Both the position numbers and the translations under genes were made by a program. This document shows positions 1 through 11,988 of a stretch of 64,000 bases of DNA, piece by piece. Every line of letters begins with the position of its first letter. The first letter of the stretch is position 1. This DNA comes from Trichopria drosophilae (taxonomy: Eukaryota; Arthropoda; Insecta; Hymenoptera; Diapriidae): positions 32,041,501 through 32,105,500 of the forward strand of contig CM059586.1 of assembly GCA_030407085.1 (NCBI GenBank), in the 5' to 3' direction. Under the pieces are notes generated by a model, which had not been told where the DNA came from, made no database searches, and was given only the letters and a program-made list of their open reading frames with translations.

Positions 1-234
1 AATCGTACAACTGAGGACCACATGTGTTAAGCAAAAAAAATGTAATTCTAGGCAGGAAAAGTCAGCATTAATTTTGCAAAATTTCTATAAAAAAATATAC
101 ATTATATTCCAAAACAAATAGATTGGATGTACACAATATTTTTACGTAATTATTGCGCAAGGAAAGTGGTGAACTAATCGTAGACATAACTTCACATTAC
201 TTAGGATTTGAAGGTGTATATTTTTAGTTTTTAA

Positions 235-2415
235 CGCTTATTAATTACACAGCCATACAAAAAATCGTTTGCCCGGCAAAATAGACGAGTCATTTCTTAC
301 GTATTTTGGATCGCTTAATCCGAATCCGGAGTTAGAATTTACAAGTTGGTTCGTTTTTTCTTCATAACCTCAAAAAACTTACGTTTTCGGTACATTTTGT
401 GAGACGGTGCAAGTGGGCAATCATTTTTTTTGTTGGTTCACGGAGTTCCACAGGTCTCAATTTTTTGTTATTTCGAAAACATAAAACTCTCAGCATCTAA
501 GCGTATTAGGGTCGCTTATATTACGAATTCGAAGTTAGATGTTCAAAATTCAAAATGCAGGAACCAATATGGCGGGCGAATGTTGAAAAACTTGTTTAAT
601 TTCTTTGAAACTTCATATCTGGGGGTTCAAAACATCTATGAATTTGTAGTATTAATAGCAAACACCCGTTCAAAAGTAAGATACACACCAGCAACGTCTA
701 GGTCTCATCATTAATGTAACACCAACAATTATTTTAAAATTAGCCGTCATATTGGAGCCAGGCCATTTTAAATTGTAAAAACGTGACTCAAGATTCGTAA
801 AATCAGCACAGAAAATGCTAGACACCAAGTTTCGAAACTAAATAACAATAAAATTTTAATTCGACCGCTAAATTGGATCCCCCATTTTAAATTTGGTATT
901 TTGAATATCTAACTTCAAATTCGTATTAAGTGACCGTAATATCTTTAGAAACTATGACTCAAATAAATCCGTCTATATTTAAAAAGTTTGGCGGTACTTT
1001 AGTATAGTTTTTCATTTTCGGGCAGTATTTTGTGTCGTGTAGATTAAATTTGTAAGGTCTGTCCTGACTGTCGTCTTTGAAATTTAAAGAGTTTCAAGAT
1101 AAAAAAGAAATAATAAAATCGGCAAAAAATGAAGACCCATGAAACTCTGTGAACCAAAAAAAAATGATCCTCCACTATGCGGCGTCAGTTCATTTTTAAA
1201 TTGCGATCGTGGGTTATGATTTAACAGTTAAATTTACAAACCAGTGGAACAGCTTTTTCAAATCAAATTGATTTCAAATGGATTCAATATGAGGGACCAA
1301 AAATGGCAGATATTATAAAAATTGATCCGACTTGCTTGAAATTTGGTACTTGATTTTTGTTTTGGTCGTTGATTACGAATCAGGTGTACATTTTTACAAA
1401 TTCAAAATATCGAATTCGATAGGCGCAACAATTTACAAACTTTTTTTGAATCCGTCGAAAATTTCGGGCGCGGAGGTTTTGTTTGATTTTATATTAATAG
1501 ATTTATTTTAAATAAATAGCTTGTTATAACTTATTACTTTTCTTTGTTTTAGGAATTAAACACTACTTTGGAAGAAATCAATATGTTACATTTATTTATC
1601 AAATTTATAAATGTGGTAAATAAATTGGAAAAAGATAAAAAATTTCTTCTTGAGATTACAAAATTTCCCATTCTAGCCAGTCGCCGACACCGGTCTTCAG
1701 AGACCCATCAGCATCGTAAAGAAGTTAGTACCTTCTTCCATGATGGCGTTAGGTACTTAACCCAGGAATTTTGCCAGAACTGCTTTCATGATCAAGAAAG
1801 TCAGTATTTGAAATATAGAAGTACCCATGGTATAATACCGACATTTTTTCATCAGGGCGACAGAAATCGATTGCCCGCCATCACCACGAGGAGGTATCCT
1901 TTTTACAGGGTATAACATGAATGTCGTAGATATATTTTAAATATCAAGTGTTTAAGATTAGTTATTTTCCGGGACATATGGGATACCAAGTTTGTTAGTG
2001 TGGTAATATCGATACCGCCATTTTCAATGTTTAAAAACTGAGACCAGATTCGTAATCAGCGACCCCAAGAAATACTGCTAGTACCAAATATCAACCGAAT
2101 CGTAATAATTTTTTAATTTTTGCCATTTTTGGTCCGCCATATTGGATCAGCCATTTTGCATTTGAAAAATCCATTCAATTGGTTTCTCAATTTAACTTTT
2201 AAATTGTAATCCAAGGACACAATTTCAAAATTAACTCTCGTCGTTCCAGTATCTCGCAAAAACGTACCGAAAAAGTAAGTTTTTTTGAGGTCATGAAGTA
2301 AAAGGCTAACCATAAAAGCATAACCTGAATCGGATTCGGATTCAGCGACCCAAAATACATCAGAAATTACTGCAAAAAAAATGTTACGGGGCCGTGTTAT
2401 AGTTAATCTATGAAA
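235..2415. mobile_element. Large diverged foldback (inverted-repeat) element
   Basis: The first about 160 bases (235-400) are found again, reverse-complemented and diverged, at about 2220-2415. Shared blocks include TTTTGGATCGCTTAATCCGA at 306-325 against the complement of the stretch at 2333-2355, and AACCTCAAAAAACTTACG at 367-384 against the complement of 2271-2293. A second, inner inverted pair lies at about 418-460 and 1130-1170 (TTGGTTCACGGAGTTCC against GAAACTCTGTGAACC). The interior carries several copies of a module made of a 'CCATATTGGATC..CCATTTT' block (741-770, 870-892, 2132-2162) and a 'CGTAATCAGCGACC' block (2049-2065, inverted at 1363-1380). Exact ends and target duplication are not resolved. 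No transposase is seen, so it would be non-autonomous. Confidence 0.6.
1553..1915 (+). other. Open segment of 120 codons behind an acceptor-like site, inside the foldback loop
   Basis: A pyrimidine-rich run ending in TTTTAG (1547-1552) is followed by an uninterrupted frame from 1553 to the stop at 1913-1915. There is no ATG near its beginning, so if coding it would be an internal or terminal exon. The translation starts ELNTTLEEINMLHLFIKF, has a lysine-rich helical-looking stretch (KLEKDKKFLLEI), then a histidine/arginine-rich half with two similar pieces, STFFHDGVR and PTFFHQGDR. I do not recognise the protein. It sits between the arms of the foldback element, so it may be captured host sequence, a remnant of the element's own gene, or a chance frame. 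Its base composition is less AT-rich than the flanks. Confidence 0.3.
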
Positions 2416-2872
2416 AATCATTTTTATTATACATAATGTTAATATTGCGTGTTATACTTTAGACGATAATTTTCAACGTGTTATTAAATTACTGTTTAAA
2501 GTTCAACGATCAAGGAGTGTGATGAAGATTAATTATAATCATCGGATGCAGAGAATGATTTAATTATAGGTACAAAATTATATGAAAAGAAAACAATATA
2601 ACCTGTATTGAATTATTCACAGTCTCGACTGACATTCTACATATATTCAAAAACGATGCATATATGCCTCGTTTTAGAAAACCTTTTTTTTTTAATTAAA
2701 ACACATTTATTAGCAAAGTTTATCTTCGATTTTTAATTCATATTTTATTTTAATGCCTTCCATCTAACATTCTTATCACACGCACCCCTAAAATGTTATG
2801 AAGTGAAAAAAGAGCGACTATAAAGAACCATGAAGAAATGGTCGAAAAGATTTTAATAGGTAAATAGTAGTA

Positions 2873-3075
2873 CAGTAGAACCTCGGAATTTCTAAGGATC
2901 TCGGGACTTCGAAGCCAAGTGGTATGAAATTTACGGCACGTGGTACACATATCGATAGCGGGTGAAATTCCTCGTCAACCTACGGCGCTGAAAATTGCGC
3001 GGAGCACTTGTGCACGAAAATTAGAAGTCCCGAGTCGCTCAGTCCCGTGAATTTAGAAGTCTCAAGGTTCTACTG
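2873..3075. mobile_element. pogo-type MITE, 203 bp
   Basis: The left end reads CAGTAGAACCTCGGAATTTC and the right end, reverse-complemented, CAGTAGAACCTTGAGACTTC; TA lies immediately outside both ends (2871-2872 and 3076-3077). CAGTA-starting termini with a TA duplication are typical of the pogo branch of Tc1/mariner. A second inverted block (CTCGGGACTTCG near 2899 and GAAGTCCCGAG near 3027) lies just inside. It is too short to code for a transposase and would depend on one supplied in trans. Confidence 0.85.
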
Positions 3076-3107
3076 TATTTAGAAATATAAAAAGTTATAG
3101 TTGATAT

Positions 3108-3440
3108 TTGAGGTTATGTACGCATTACTTAAGTACCGGAAGAAAAGAACCGAACTCGACAATACAACATCAAAAGCGTTTTATCTGTCCCTAGCGCGTA
3201 AGATTAAAATAGAAAAGCCGCCATATTGGATCAGCCATTTTGAATTTTGACGTCCTGGGTCGCTTAAATTTTAGTTGTAGTTATTATTCCACAGGATCCA
3301 GACACTTGTACCGATCCGACAACGGGAACATTATTAGTCAGTACATTAAACAAATTTAAAAAATGTTTAAAATCACGTTTTTTTGTAAATTATCCGCCAT
3401 GTTAAAAATATCACATACGTCATAGAATAAAACTAGTAGC
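3108..3440. repeat. Remnant of the CCATATTGGATC / GCGACC module family
   Basis: Contains GCCGCCATATTGGATCAGCC (3217-3236) followed by CCATTTTGAATTTTGACGTC, then CTGGGTCGCTTAAATTT (3256-3272) and a further 'ATCCGCCATG' (3390-3399). The same blocks in the same neighbourhood recur in the foldback at 235-2415, so this may be part of it separated by the pogo MITE insertion. No ends are visible. Confidence 0.5.
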
Positions 3441-4933
3441 AGATTTGTAAAGTACGGTCAAATGTACGACAGAAAATGTAGGGTTTTCAAATTTTTTTGC
3501 TTATCATTACACAGAAAAATATTCACTTGAAAATCACAATAGAATTGTGGCCTTTTGGAATGAAAAGAGTTAATGTATGTATTACTCTCTTTAGTGCAAA
3601 TGAGTACGTATAGAATCAGGATTTTCATTTCGAAAGAGATTTTTATTCTTTCTTTCAATTATTTAATAAAGTTGCCATCATTAGCGAGTTACTCGTCACG
3701 TAATGTCAATAAAAATCCGTCAACGGAACATCGACAATAATGTAGGACACGAATATCGTTGGTGAAATAATTAGTGAAATAATGATTCCACAATTACAAA
3801 GATATGCGTTGCAAATCCACGTAAAGACACAAAGTTACTAATAACAAAGCAATAGAAAGTCTTATGATGACGTGAGTCGTAATTACTCCCTGATTACATT
3901 ACCTGTAGATTTCCTTTGAGAAACATAAAAAAATCTTTTCAAATCTTAACACTTTACGACGATCCGGCGGGAAATTGCTATATTTCCTATTCTGAAATGT
4001 GAAATTTCCAATCCTGAACACTTTAAAAGTTGTTTAATAGTGATAAGTAAGGTTGCTTCGCATTCGATTTTACAGATGGTCTAGAAATTGATTGAAATTT
4101 AGCAGATAAACAAGATTTTTCTATTTGTATGGAAATTACTCTGAGCAAGCCGTTTTATTTTCTTTTGAAAATCGTTCTGGTTGAGTGAACTGCTAATAAG
4201 TGGACTTAAACTCTATTACTAAAGATTTATGAAAATTTCATATTCAAACTTCGAAATCTCACTATTTTAATTATTTTTGGCAATTCTTGAGCGGTGAACC
4301 TTATACGATAAAGATTTCATAAAGTAATGACAAAATTCTTAAAAATTTTGAAATTTCTTAGTAAATTAATAAAATAACATGTCTAAATTTAACTACGGCG
4401 TTATTCTAAATTACTTCAAAAACAACTAAAGTTTGGATAGTTTTACTATTGATTTAAGTAAGATTTTCTTTCGCTGAAGACGGTGGGGAAGTCTATAATT
4501 CTAGGTCAAACTTAAGAACAGATTTGCAAAATATTTACCATTATTTTAGTAAATTTAGTTGGTGACTTTTTTCCTATTCTTTAGATAACTTTTCATTTTA
4601 AGAATAGGGTAATTTAATATTACAATAGTATATTTACACAATGCCTGGTCTGTACTCGAAGTTATGCTTGACAATTATAATTTCTTTTACAATTTCTTTT
4701 ATTACAGAAATTGTTAATGACAAATACGTATTCGGATAATAACAAACATCAAGTATAATAGTTTTGTCTTTTAATAATTGCACATATAATAATTGTAAGA
4801 ATGGTCGAAAATGGATTCAAAACTTAGTACATCACATTTGTCTTGTTTTAGTGAAATTACATGATTATTAAATAAAACATCAGGTATTAGAATATCAACC
4901 TGTTTTAAAGAAGTCAATAACATTTCAATGGTC
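3441..4933. other. No feature seen; AT-rich unique DNA
   Basis: No frame, tandem repeat or inverted repeat stands out. Runs of A and T and short AT palindromes are as expected from composition. Confidence 0.5.
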
Positions 4934-5210
4934 AAACTTCCAGGTTTGATTTTTCCTATTTACAAGCAACAAATCCTAACTATGCTACTTCACCCAGTAG
5001 CCCTTTTGATCAGGAACCTATTTTTGTAAAGAAATTCTGTAAAAAAGTTCTAAAATGTTATCGCTTTTTTGTCAAATTCTATACCAGACATGAAACTGTC
5101 AGGTTTGATTTTTGCTATATACAAGCAACAAATCCTGACTATATTGCTTCACTTGGTAGCCTTTGCGATGAGTATCATATTTTCGTATAAAAATTTTTAA
5201 ACAAAAATTA
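4934..5210 (+). repeat. Diverged tandem duplication, period 159 bp
   Basis: The block beginning CAGGTTTGATTTTTCCTATT at 4941 recurs at 5100 as CAGGTTTGATTTTTGCTATA, both followed by TACAAGCAACAAATCCT, then a 'GCTACTTCACCCAGTAGCC' / 'TTGCTTCACTTGGTAGCC' pair. Two units are visible, head to tail and diverged by scattered substitutions. Confidence 0.75.
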
Positions 5211-5677
5211 ATGTTTATGGGCCAGTTTTCCCACTTTTTTTACAGCTTTGGCTTTCTCGGCGGCCCTTAACTAAAATATTTTCTAAATCGTTTTGAAGAT
5301 CTACTGCAAACACTGATCTTTTGTTGTTTTCAATATTAAAGACGATTTTTCTACTTTGATGTAAAATTTTATTTTGCTTATGAAACATATGAGATATGTT
5401 AAAGTTGTGTGTTTTGTTTGTTATTCGAAAGCAATTATTATACAAAACAGAAAACTTTGCAAATTAATTTAGACCAATTACTTTTCCATTATTTTTGTGT
5501 TTCGCTCTGAAAAATTGTTTAAATACCGCTATTATATTGCGCCGGCTTGATGCAGGTAATGCACGGATTAGAAGTTTATACATTTTGAAAATGGCGTGTG
5601 ATGTTCAATGAAAGTGATTAGACATTACACCAATGTTACAGCTTTTACTGAAATGCTTCACGAAAACGCTGAATATA

Positions 5678-5789
5678 CTCTCTGAATGTCTCTGAAGAAC
5701 TCTGAAAGAGTGAGAATTGACTAGTCCTGTAGGGTGACTCAAATTTGACTCCACAAAGAGTAACGTTTCACTCTAAAAACTTTAGAGAG
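5678..5789. mobile_element. Short MITE with CTCTCT termini, 112 bp
   Basis: Left end CTCTCTGAATG, right end (reverse complement) CTCTCTAAAGT, with TA directly outside each (5676-5677, 5790-5791). The interior is built of small imperfect hairpins such as ACTCTGAAAGAGTG and ACTCCACAAAGAGT. The termini match those at 47745-48025 and 33122-35329, which suggests one family. Confidence 0.6.
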
Positions 5790-6644
5790 TAAATGTCGCC
5801 AAAGTAATAAACAAAATGTTAGACTCCTATGGAATTTGAATTAGATTTAAGTACACCGAATATGCACAGTACGATAACTAACTTGTTATTTCCCTTTAAA
5901 AAAGATCCAATGAAATTTCAATATTGTCAAAAAGATACTAAGTACAAACTAATAATATGTAAATCACAAATACAATCACATTTTTTTAAATTTGATGGTT
6001 GGAATTCTTCATATTACATCGAACTTCTGGAAAATACAGTAAAGTTTCTTGGAAATTGTACTTAGGACTTCATCCTACTGACATCTGACCTTCACTATTC
6101 AGTATGCTTCATGCTGTTGAATCGTCTGTAATTAGGTTTCGCTAAGAAGATTAAAAAAGGAAAAATATAGGTTGTTCGGCGATTGAAGTCTTACTTACAG
6201 TGCATGACGATGAACAAATCATTTGACAAATTTCAGATTTACACCGTTAATGAGCTGAAACAAAAATGTACATTGCAGAAGTTTCTAATGCAAGACACAA
6301 ATAACAAACTTTAAAAAAATATTCTTTGCAGGTGCAATTTATTGATTAACAATTACAATAATTGTACTGGGTTATAAAATAAGTTTGTTTAGGTTTATTT
6401 CAAAATGTTTTGTTTTTTTAAATTGTTGCTATAAATAATAAAATAATTAAAAGAATCGGGCTTCTGATCGGTACCTTACAACTATAAGTAAAAGTCATTT
6501 TGTGGTTTATAATTCGATTTGTGGTAATTTATTCAGATAGTTATATTCATCGTTATTATATTTTCCTGAAGTTAATCGCTTTGGTTTCTGGTGATTAATC
6601 TGAAGTTAAATTGAAAATGTTTACTAAACACATTTGATCGCGTA
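5790..6644. other. No feature seen; AT-rich DNA
   Basis: A 78-codon frame on the + strand (5829-6065) has no recognisable motif and AT-rich codons; I treat it as chance. Nothing else stands out. Confidence 0.5.
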
Positions 6645-6860
6645 CACCGAGAAAAATGTAGTAATATTGATTAAATATGAGATTGCCTACTTTTACTAGA
6701 CGAATATTGAGTAATTTCAAGTACATTTTAGTTGCATTGTCTAAATGTTGTTCAATCGGTATAATGATTCAGTTGGAAGAAGTAATATGTAGTTGAGTTG
6801 ACTAAGTATTTAGATGCTAACCGGTATAACCACTATATCTAAATTTTAATCGTTCCAGTT
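6645..6860. mobile_element. Eroded MITE, CACTGAGAAAA family, second copy of the 49284 element
   Basis: Starts at CACCGAGAAAAATG after a TA (6643-6644). It shares with 49284-49505 the order of blocks TAGTAATATT, GATTGCCT/GTTGCCTG, TTTTAGTTG, GTTGCATTGTCTAAAT / GTTGCATTGACTAAAT and GGTGCTAATCGG / GATGCTAACCGG. The right end is eroded near 6855. Non-coding. Confidence 0.65.
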
Positions 6861-9128
6861 AATGAGAATCTTCGTGTTTTCTGTTTATAGTTGTTCAAAC
6901 AGTGCAAACTCTTTTAAGCTCTAAACTTCGTTTGTATAAGTAGACAATTTTAAGACAGATTTAATTTAAGTATTCATATAATATATAGTTTGTTTCATCA
7001 GCCGGACTGTATAACCATTGGCTATACGCGTTTTACGAATAGAGCACGTATTCGATGAGTTGGAAATGCAAATATTCTTACTAATTATACATTTATTTAC
7101 AGTAAGAATTATCGAAAAAGTGTTTATTATACTGCAAAATTTAATAGACATAATTGCTTATAATAATGCTTATAATAATTTAGCAAAACAAAACAAAAAA
7201 TCACATAAAATTATGTTGCCAATTACTTAATCGGATAGTCACCACATCAGATCTCGCAAGATTTCAAAAACAAAAAACGATTTTTAAGAATTATAAAACA
7301 TTTCCATCGTTACTACCACTGTGGCAATTGAAAAATTATTTCCAACATTTGCAAATTACACAGAACGATCAAATTTATCTTTTTGATTGCCATTTGACAA
7401 TCGCAGTATCATTCGTGAACATTTTTTTTGCTGAAAACGATGACGTTAGCATAATTTTTTCATCATATCTCATTATGGAGGAAAGTGAGGTTAAATGTGT
7501 AAAAATGTACGTTTTTGGTGATATTTCGATTTATTTTCCAGCAAAACATTTAACCGCACTATTCTCAAAAATGGGACGTGATAGGAAAATTCTACTGGCG
7601 CCATCGTTTGCAGCATGAAAATTATGTTTGGAAATGATACTGCGATTGTTAAAGGGAAAATCAGTCGGGCAATTTGTTCTGAATTTTAGACGAGTTTCTG
7701 ACTTTAGAAAAGAAAATAACAATTTAAAATAAATTTCATATTCGATTTATGTTCATGGAGGTACTCACATTCCATATAAGTCTACGAAATAAAAGCTGTA
7801 CAAAAACCGAAATTCATATATTATCAGGATTACAACCTATATTGTTATCTTACTTGGACTCAATAAATATCACTTCAAAATATACAGAACCACTTCACAT
7901 TTCACACTAGAAATAAATAATAGAATATTTTATTTATTGCAGGTTTTGTTTGTGATTTTTTTAGCTTCTTGAACTCATTTCTTAGTATCCGTTAGCAATT
8001 ATATTTCAGAATTTAGAGCAAATTCATATTTGTACACAATGCAATATAGTTGCTGACATGCAACGGTAAAACTTAGTATTGTACAAATGAGGGCGGAACA
8101 GACCTACAAAAGTCGGCGGCGGCGTCAATCAGTGATAGTAAAGCTAATTACTTGGCAGATTGAAATTCGCAGTGTTTTTAAAGTAACTTTCACTTCGCGA
8201 TATCTCTATCGTGTAAAAGTACCTAACAAATTTTCTGCAACTACAACAAATTTTTTGCAACTAAGAAATAGCACAGAATTTTGTCTGGATTTGTACGTTT
8301 GGTGTGAGCTACATAATAGTTGAAGATTATTCATCTTTTAAGTAAAAGTAAAACGAAATGTATGAATTGGTGTAGCTAAATTCGATCTTCTGAACTTTTG
8401 GCATGAAGTTTGCAATCATTTTGAAAAACTGCAAAAACTATATAGGTAAACAATAAAACCATCGCGATTTTCGTATTTTTGTAGGTCACTGATCGCAAAT
8501 GAGAGGACAAATATGATTTTTAAAATATGGAAATAGACGCTTTCGATAAGATAGCCAAAATTTAGTTTAATTCGATAGAAATTTATTGAAATTGGTAATT
8601 GGAAGTTTTGGTCTTTTTAGCGCCAATGAGTTCTTCAATTGATATACATTGTTATGGTATTTTCATTTTATTAAGTCAAAGGCTGGGGTAGGCTTTTATT
8701 TTTCTTGTAAAGGATCGATGAATTATTTACCATTTTATTAATAATTAAGATTTTACCAACAATTATTGAATCGAAGTAATTAAAATCACGTATTTCCAAC
8801 AATATTATTAGTCATTCGCTCGTTTGTTTTGCATGCTTTAGGACACTGGATATAGTAGAATTATCTTTACACAGCCCGAAGTTTGAATTTTAATTTACAC
8901 GGTTTTGGGTGTAAAAACCGAATGTAGGTAAAAAAACCGACAATTGAAAAGCCGACAGTCATAACACCGATACTTCAAAAAATGACTGTCTGCTTGTTGA
9001 TGTGTCTGTTTTGTTATGTGTCGGCTTTTTGATTTGTCTGTTTTTCGACCCGAACCCTAAAAACCGACGTTGTCCAGGGAGTAATTTATATCTCCTAATC
9101 ACGCGGATGGTAGCACTTTTGCTACGCG
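6861..9128. other. No gene seen; AT-rich DNA with a short GC-richer patch
   Basis: Several frames of 60-96 codons occur on both strands without recognisable motifs or splice context. A patch at 8085-8150 contains CGGCGGCGGCGTCAATCAG. Around 8940-9030 AAAAGCCGACA and TGTCGGCTTTTT form a weak inverted repeat. No element boundary could be set. Confidence 0.45.
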
Positions 9129-9761
9129 CCGTGGAAGCTGGTGTCACCTGTCAGGAGGCTAGTTTTTAAGGGGTGAACATATTTTTACGATGTCTCCCGA
9201 ATCTCCATGCGCCCCCCACTCACTGCTAATTTATCACCCCTCCCTATTCCTGTTACCGTCATCTACCCCGCTTCTGCGGTCACAGTTTAAGAAGAAGGAA
9301 ATAAAAGAAGAAAATGCGCACGATTCGGCAATATGGTGGGAAGCGCAAGGCGATTGACGCGCCACTAAACGGTTTAGTTTGTTGGCCTCAAGGAAGGGAC
9401 CACGAAATATCTCCGAGTGGTCTCGTTCGCCGTGGTCCAAAGAAGGTCTTCTATTACCTAATTTAAACTATTAATTTACCGCGGTTTTATTACTCAGTGG
9501 TTATATAACACCCCAAGTCGAAGTCGATTTGGCACTGGGGAAGTGAATCCTTAGTGATGGGGAGCTAATAGACAGTCGAATTTTTGGAATTTTTGAAACA
9601 TATTGTTCTTCTTTGTTCACGTTGCTAAATTTAAAACATACAAGCTACTTTTCACTGATTATTATTTACATCACAAATCGGCGTTATTGTTGATTTTGCA
9701 TCATACTGTCAATGGTCAGAATGTACGGTACGTAGTCAATGGTACGAATCGTACTTTGAAC
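9129..9761 (+). repeat. Direct repeat copy A (partner 10451-10976)
   Basis: Shares with copy B, in the same order: TGTCACCT, GGGGTGAACA / GGGGATGAACA, a 'CGCGCC..CTA..TTTAG' block, GGCCTCAA, and a best-conserved terminal part: CACGTTGCTAAATTTAAAAC plus ATACAAGCTACTTTTCAC (9618-9655), ending GGTACGAATCGTACTTTGAA (9741-9760). Copy A is about 110 bp longer than B. In the conserved part both copies stay open over about 35 codons (HVAKFKTYKLLF), but the substitutions between them change many residues, so purifying selection is not indicated. Confidence 0.8.
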
Positions 9762-9829
9762 AAACACGAAAATGACGGGTTTCAGCATAAGATTACACAA
9801 GAGAATATCCGTTTTCCTTTTCACTAAAA

Positions 9830-10450
9830 AAATGACAATCTATCGTGCAAGTTTTCAGCGTTTTTCTTTGCGTTCGTAATCCCAGCAAAGGTATAATTTA
9901 CTTTTAATAGAAATCGTCGGTTCCGCGCTAAGAATCGCGCTCAGTCCTGAGTAGGAAAGTTGTGAGGTGTGCAGCACTCGGTGTATGGTGTCGAGAAAGA
10001 ACATACATATATATACACCCTTTTTTACTAGGTTGTTACTACCGTTAGCTGTACGGTGCACCGTCTTTTCTGCAGTCCAAGTGCACCGGTGTCCCATTCA
10101 TCGCCATACCCGGGACGAGGGCCTCTCCTGCAATGAATATACTCTCGACGCGGTGTCTTCGATGACGAAGACGGACATGTAACATTCTGTTGCGTAAGGA
10201 ACAGTCCTCGAACCGTCCGTGACCTTGCGCGATGCGCGTTCCTTTAGAGGTAACTATTACAAGGCTCTTCGACACTTTTCACGTCCGCATGTATACTGAT
10301 GCGACAATGGAACACGAGGTACTAAGGTGGCGAACTCGAGAACAATAGTTTGGGTGGAGGAAATTTATTGGTATGACTATACACTAAAATTTGTTTAGTC
10401 AATTACATAATCCTATAAAGGGTAATCAGTGAGGTTGACACCTCGTATAT
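9830..10450. promoter_or_regulatory. CpG-richer island between the direct repeats; possible promoter or exon
   Basis: Composition changes to about balanced with many CpGs (for example ACGGTGCACCGT at 10052-10063, a palindrome; CTCGACGCGGTGTC at 10143; GCGCGATGCGCG at 10227). Overlapping frames are open on both strands, which CpG-rich DNA often gives. No recognised protein, no clear TATA or donor. It could be a first exon or promoter, or unique sequence carried between two transposon termini. Confidence 0.3.
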
Positions 10451-10976
10451 TGCTCTGTGGAAAGTTGTGTCACCTTTTTTGAGGCAGATTTGTAGGGGAT
10501 GAACAAATTCATACGATACTGCCCTCAGTTTCTTATGCCCCATCCCTCTGTTATTTCCCTCACTCTCGAGAAGCTTCTTTTCATCTCTCGCTCATTATTA
10601 GTGTTACAACCCATTCTTCATGCTAATCTGAAATGAAGATACAATCAAAGTGGAAACCCCGAGAATCGGGACTGTGGTGGGAGACATAAGATGTTGGACG
10701 CGCCGCTATGCGCCTTAGTTCATAAAAGTGTTTAGGCCTCAAAAAAGCGACCATGAAAAATTGATCAGTATCATCCCCGTGGAGTATGTTTGTGACGGGA
10801 ATCTATTATGCAGTCGAATTTATGGAATTTTTGAAACAAAATTGTTCTTCCTTGTTCACGTTGCTAAATTTAAAACATACAAGCTACTTTTCACGGTTTA
10901 TTGTTTACATCATAAATTGGCGTCACTGTTGATTTTGCATCATACTCTAGTCAATGGTACGAATCGTACTTTGAAG
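10451..10976 (+). repeat. Direct repeat copy B (partner 9129-9761)
   Basis: Diverged second copy, same orientation, beginning about 1.3 kb downstream. The terminal part (10810-10976) is the closest match, including CACGTTGCTAAATTTAAAAC. If the pair were long terminal repeats, a retroelement body would be expected between them; none is seen, so an old tandem duplication or two insertions of the same element is likelier. Confidence 0.8.
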
Positions 10977-11752
10977 TACCAGCCCCTTGGAGTAATCCTT
11001 AAATTTAACTCATTTGAAATTTAATTTGACTCTCTTTCAGTCAGTTTTATTCCAGAATTGCTCCACATTTGATTCAAATCCCTCTACCGGCGTAGTTATC
11101 TACTCGCAAACAGTAGATACGAATTATTTCTAGAGGAATGCATCTTACCGCGACGACTAGAGATTCTAGATCGTCTGTGGTAAAGTATAAACGAATTGCA
11201 TCGGTGGAACGGAACACGGAAACGGGGCGCGGAATTGAAAAAGGCGGTAAAAACACATCCACCAGTTACGCAGTAATTATAGGATACAATTTTATCATAA
11301 AAAGAAAACTAGTGAAGTATCTCATTGCCAAGAAGAACGGTAGAAGAACCTTCGTAATATACCCACATTACACAATGATCGTTGGTGAAATTGCAATACA
11401 TACACAGGCTATTTCACTGTTATATTAACCTTAAAATGTAACCGATTTGATTTCCATTCGTTTCTGATTTCTCTAGTCTATTTTGACCCTATTGGTGTAA
11501 GAAATTAACTCCTGTTGAAGTGGATATTGTATAATATTCGTAGCTAGTGTGTGGGTCTTTACTCCAAAGAACTGAAAATGTATTGAAAAAAAACCTACCC
11601 TCTTTCCTGCACCTGAAATGGGAAGCTAAATCTCCTGTTTAAATTCCATTTTTTATTATTTCTTTACAATATCTTGGCGATAATCAATCAAATTTTTACT
11701 TTAGCCAAAATCCTGTATGAGAGATCCCATACTTTTGAGCGGTAGGTAATTA
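10977..11752. other. No gene seen
   Basis: A 96-codon + frame (11138-11428) has no recognised motif. A 'TTGACCCTATTGGTGTAA' block at 11484-11501 recurs at 14304-14321 (TTGACCCCATTGGTGTAA), probably a shared fragment of a dispersed repeat. Confidence 0.45.
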
Positions 11753-11986
11753 GAGTCCCGGTATATTTATCCACTCGGTCCTCGCCTTCCCCTTCCGTCT
11801 CGTTATATTTACCAAAAGAAGGGGAGTGTCGCTTCTCCCACTCCGCTCAATCACGTTATGTTCGTGACGTCACAAGGCCCTTCCTGAGGCCCCAGCCCGC
11901 AAAGTGGGGACAAAGAGAGCGGCGATAGGTAAATATGACGAGACGGAATCGGGTAAATATAGCGAGACACAGTTATACCGGGACTC
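11753..11986. mobile_element. MITE with GAGTCCCGGTATA termini, 234 bp, carrying a CRE palindrome
   Basis: Left end GAGTCCCGGTATATTTATC and right end, reverse-complemented, GAGTCCCGGTATAACTG, with TA on both sides (11751-11752, 11987-11988). A second inverted block, CCGTCTCGTTATATTTACC against the complement of GGTAAATATGACGAGACGG (11930-11948), lies inside. The middle is CpG-rich and contains TGACGTCA (11865-11872), the full ATF/CREB palindrome. Non-coding; TA target points to the Tc1/mariner superfamily, not certain. Confidence 0.8.
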
Positions 11987-11988
11987 TA

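Noticed and set aside
9129..10976. LTR retroelement
   Set aside because: No TG..CA ends, primer-binding site, polypurine tract or gag-pol fragments between the repeats.
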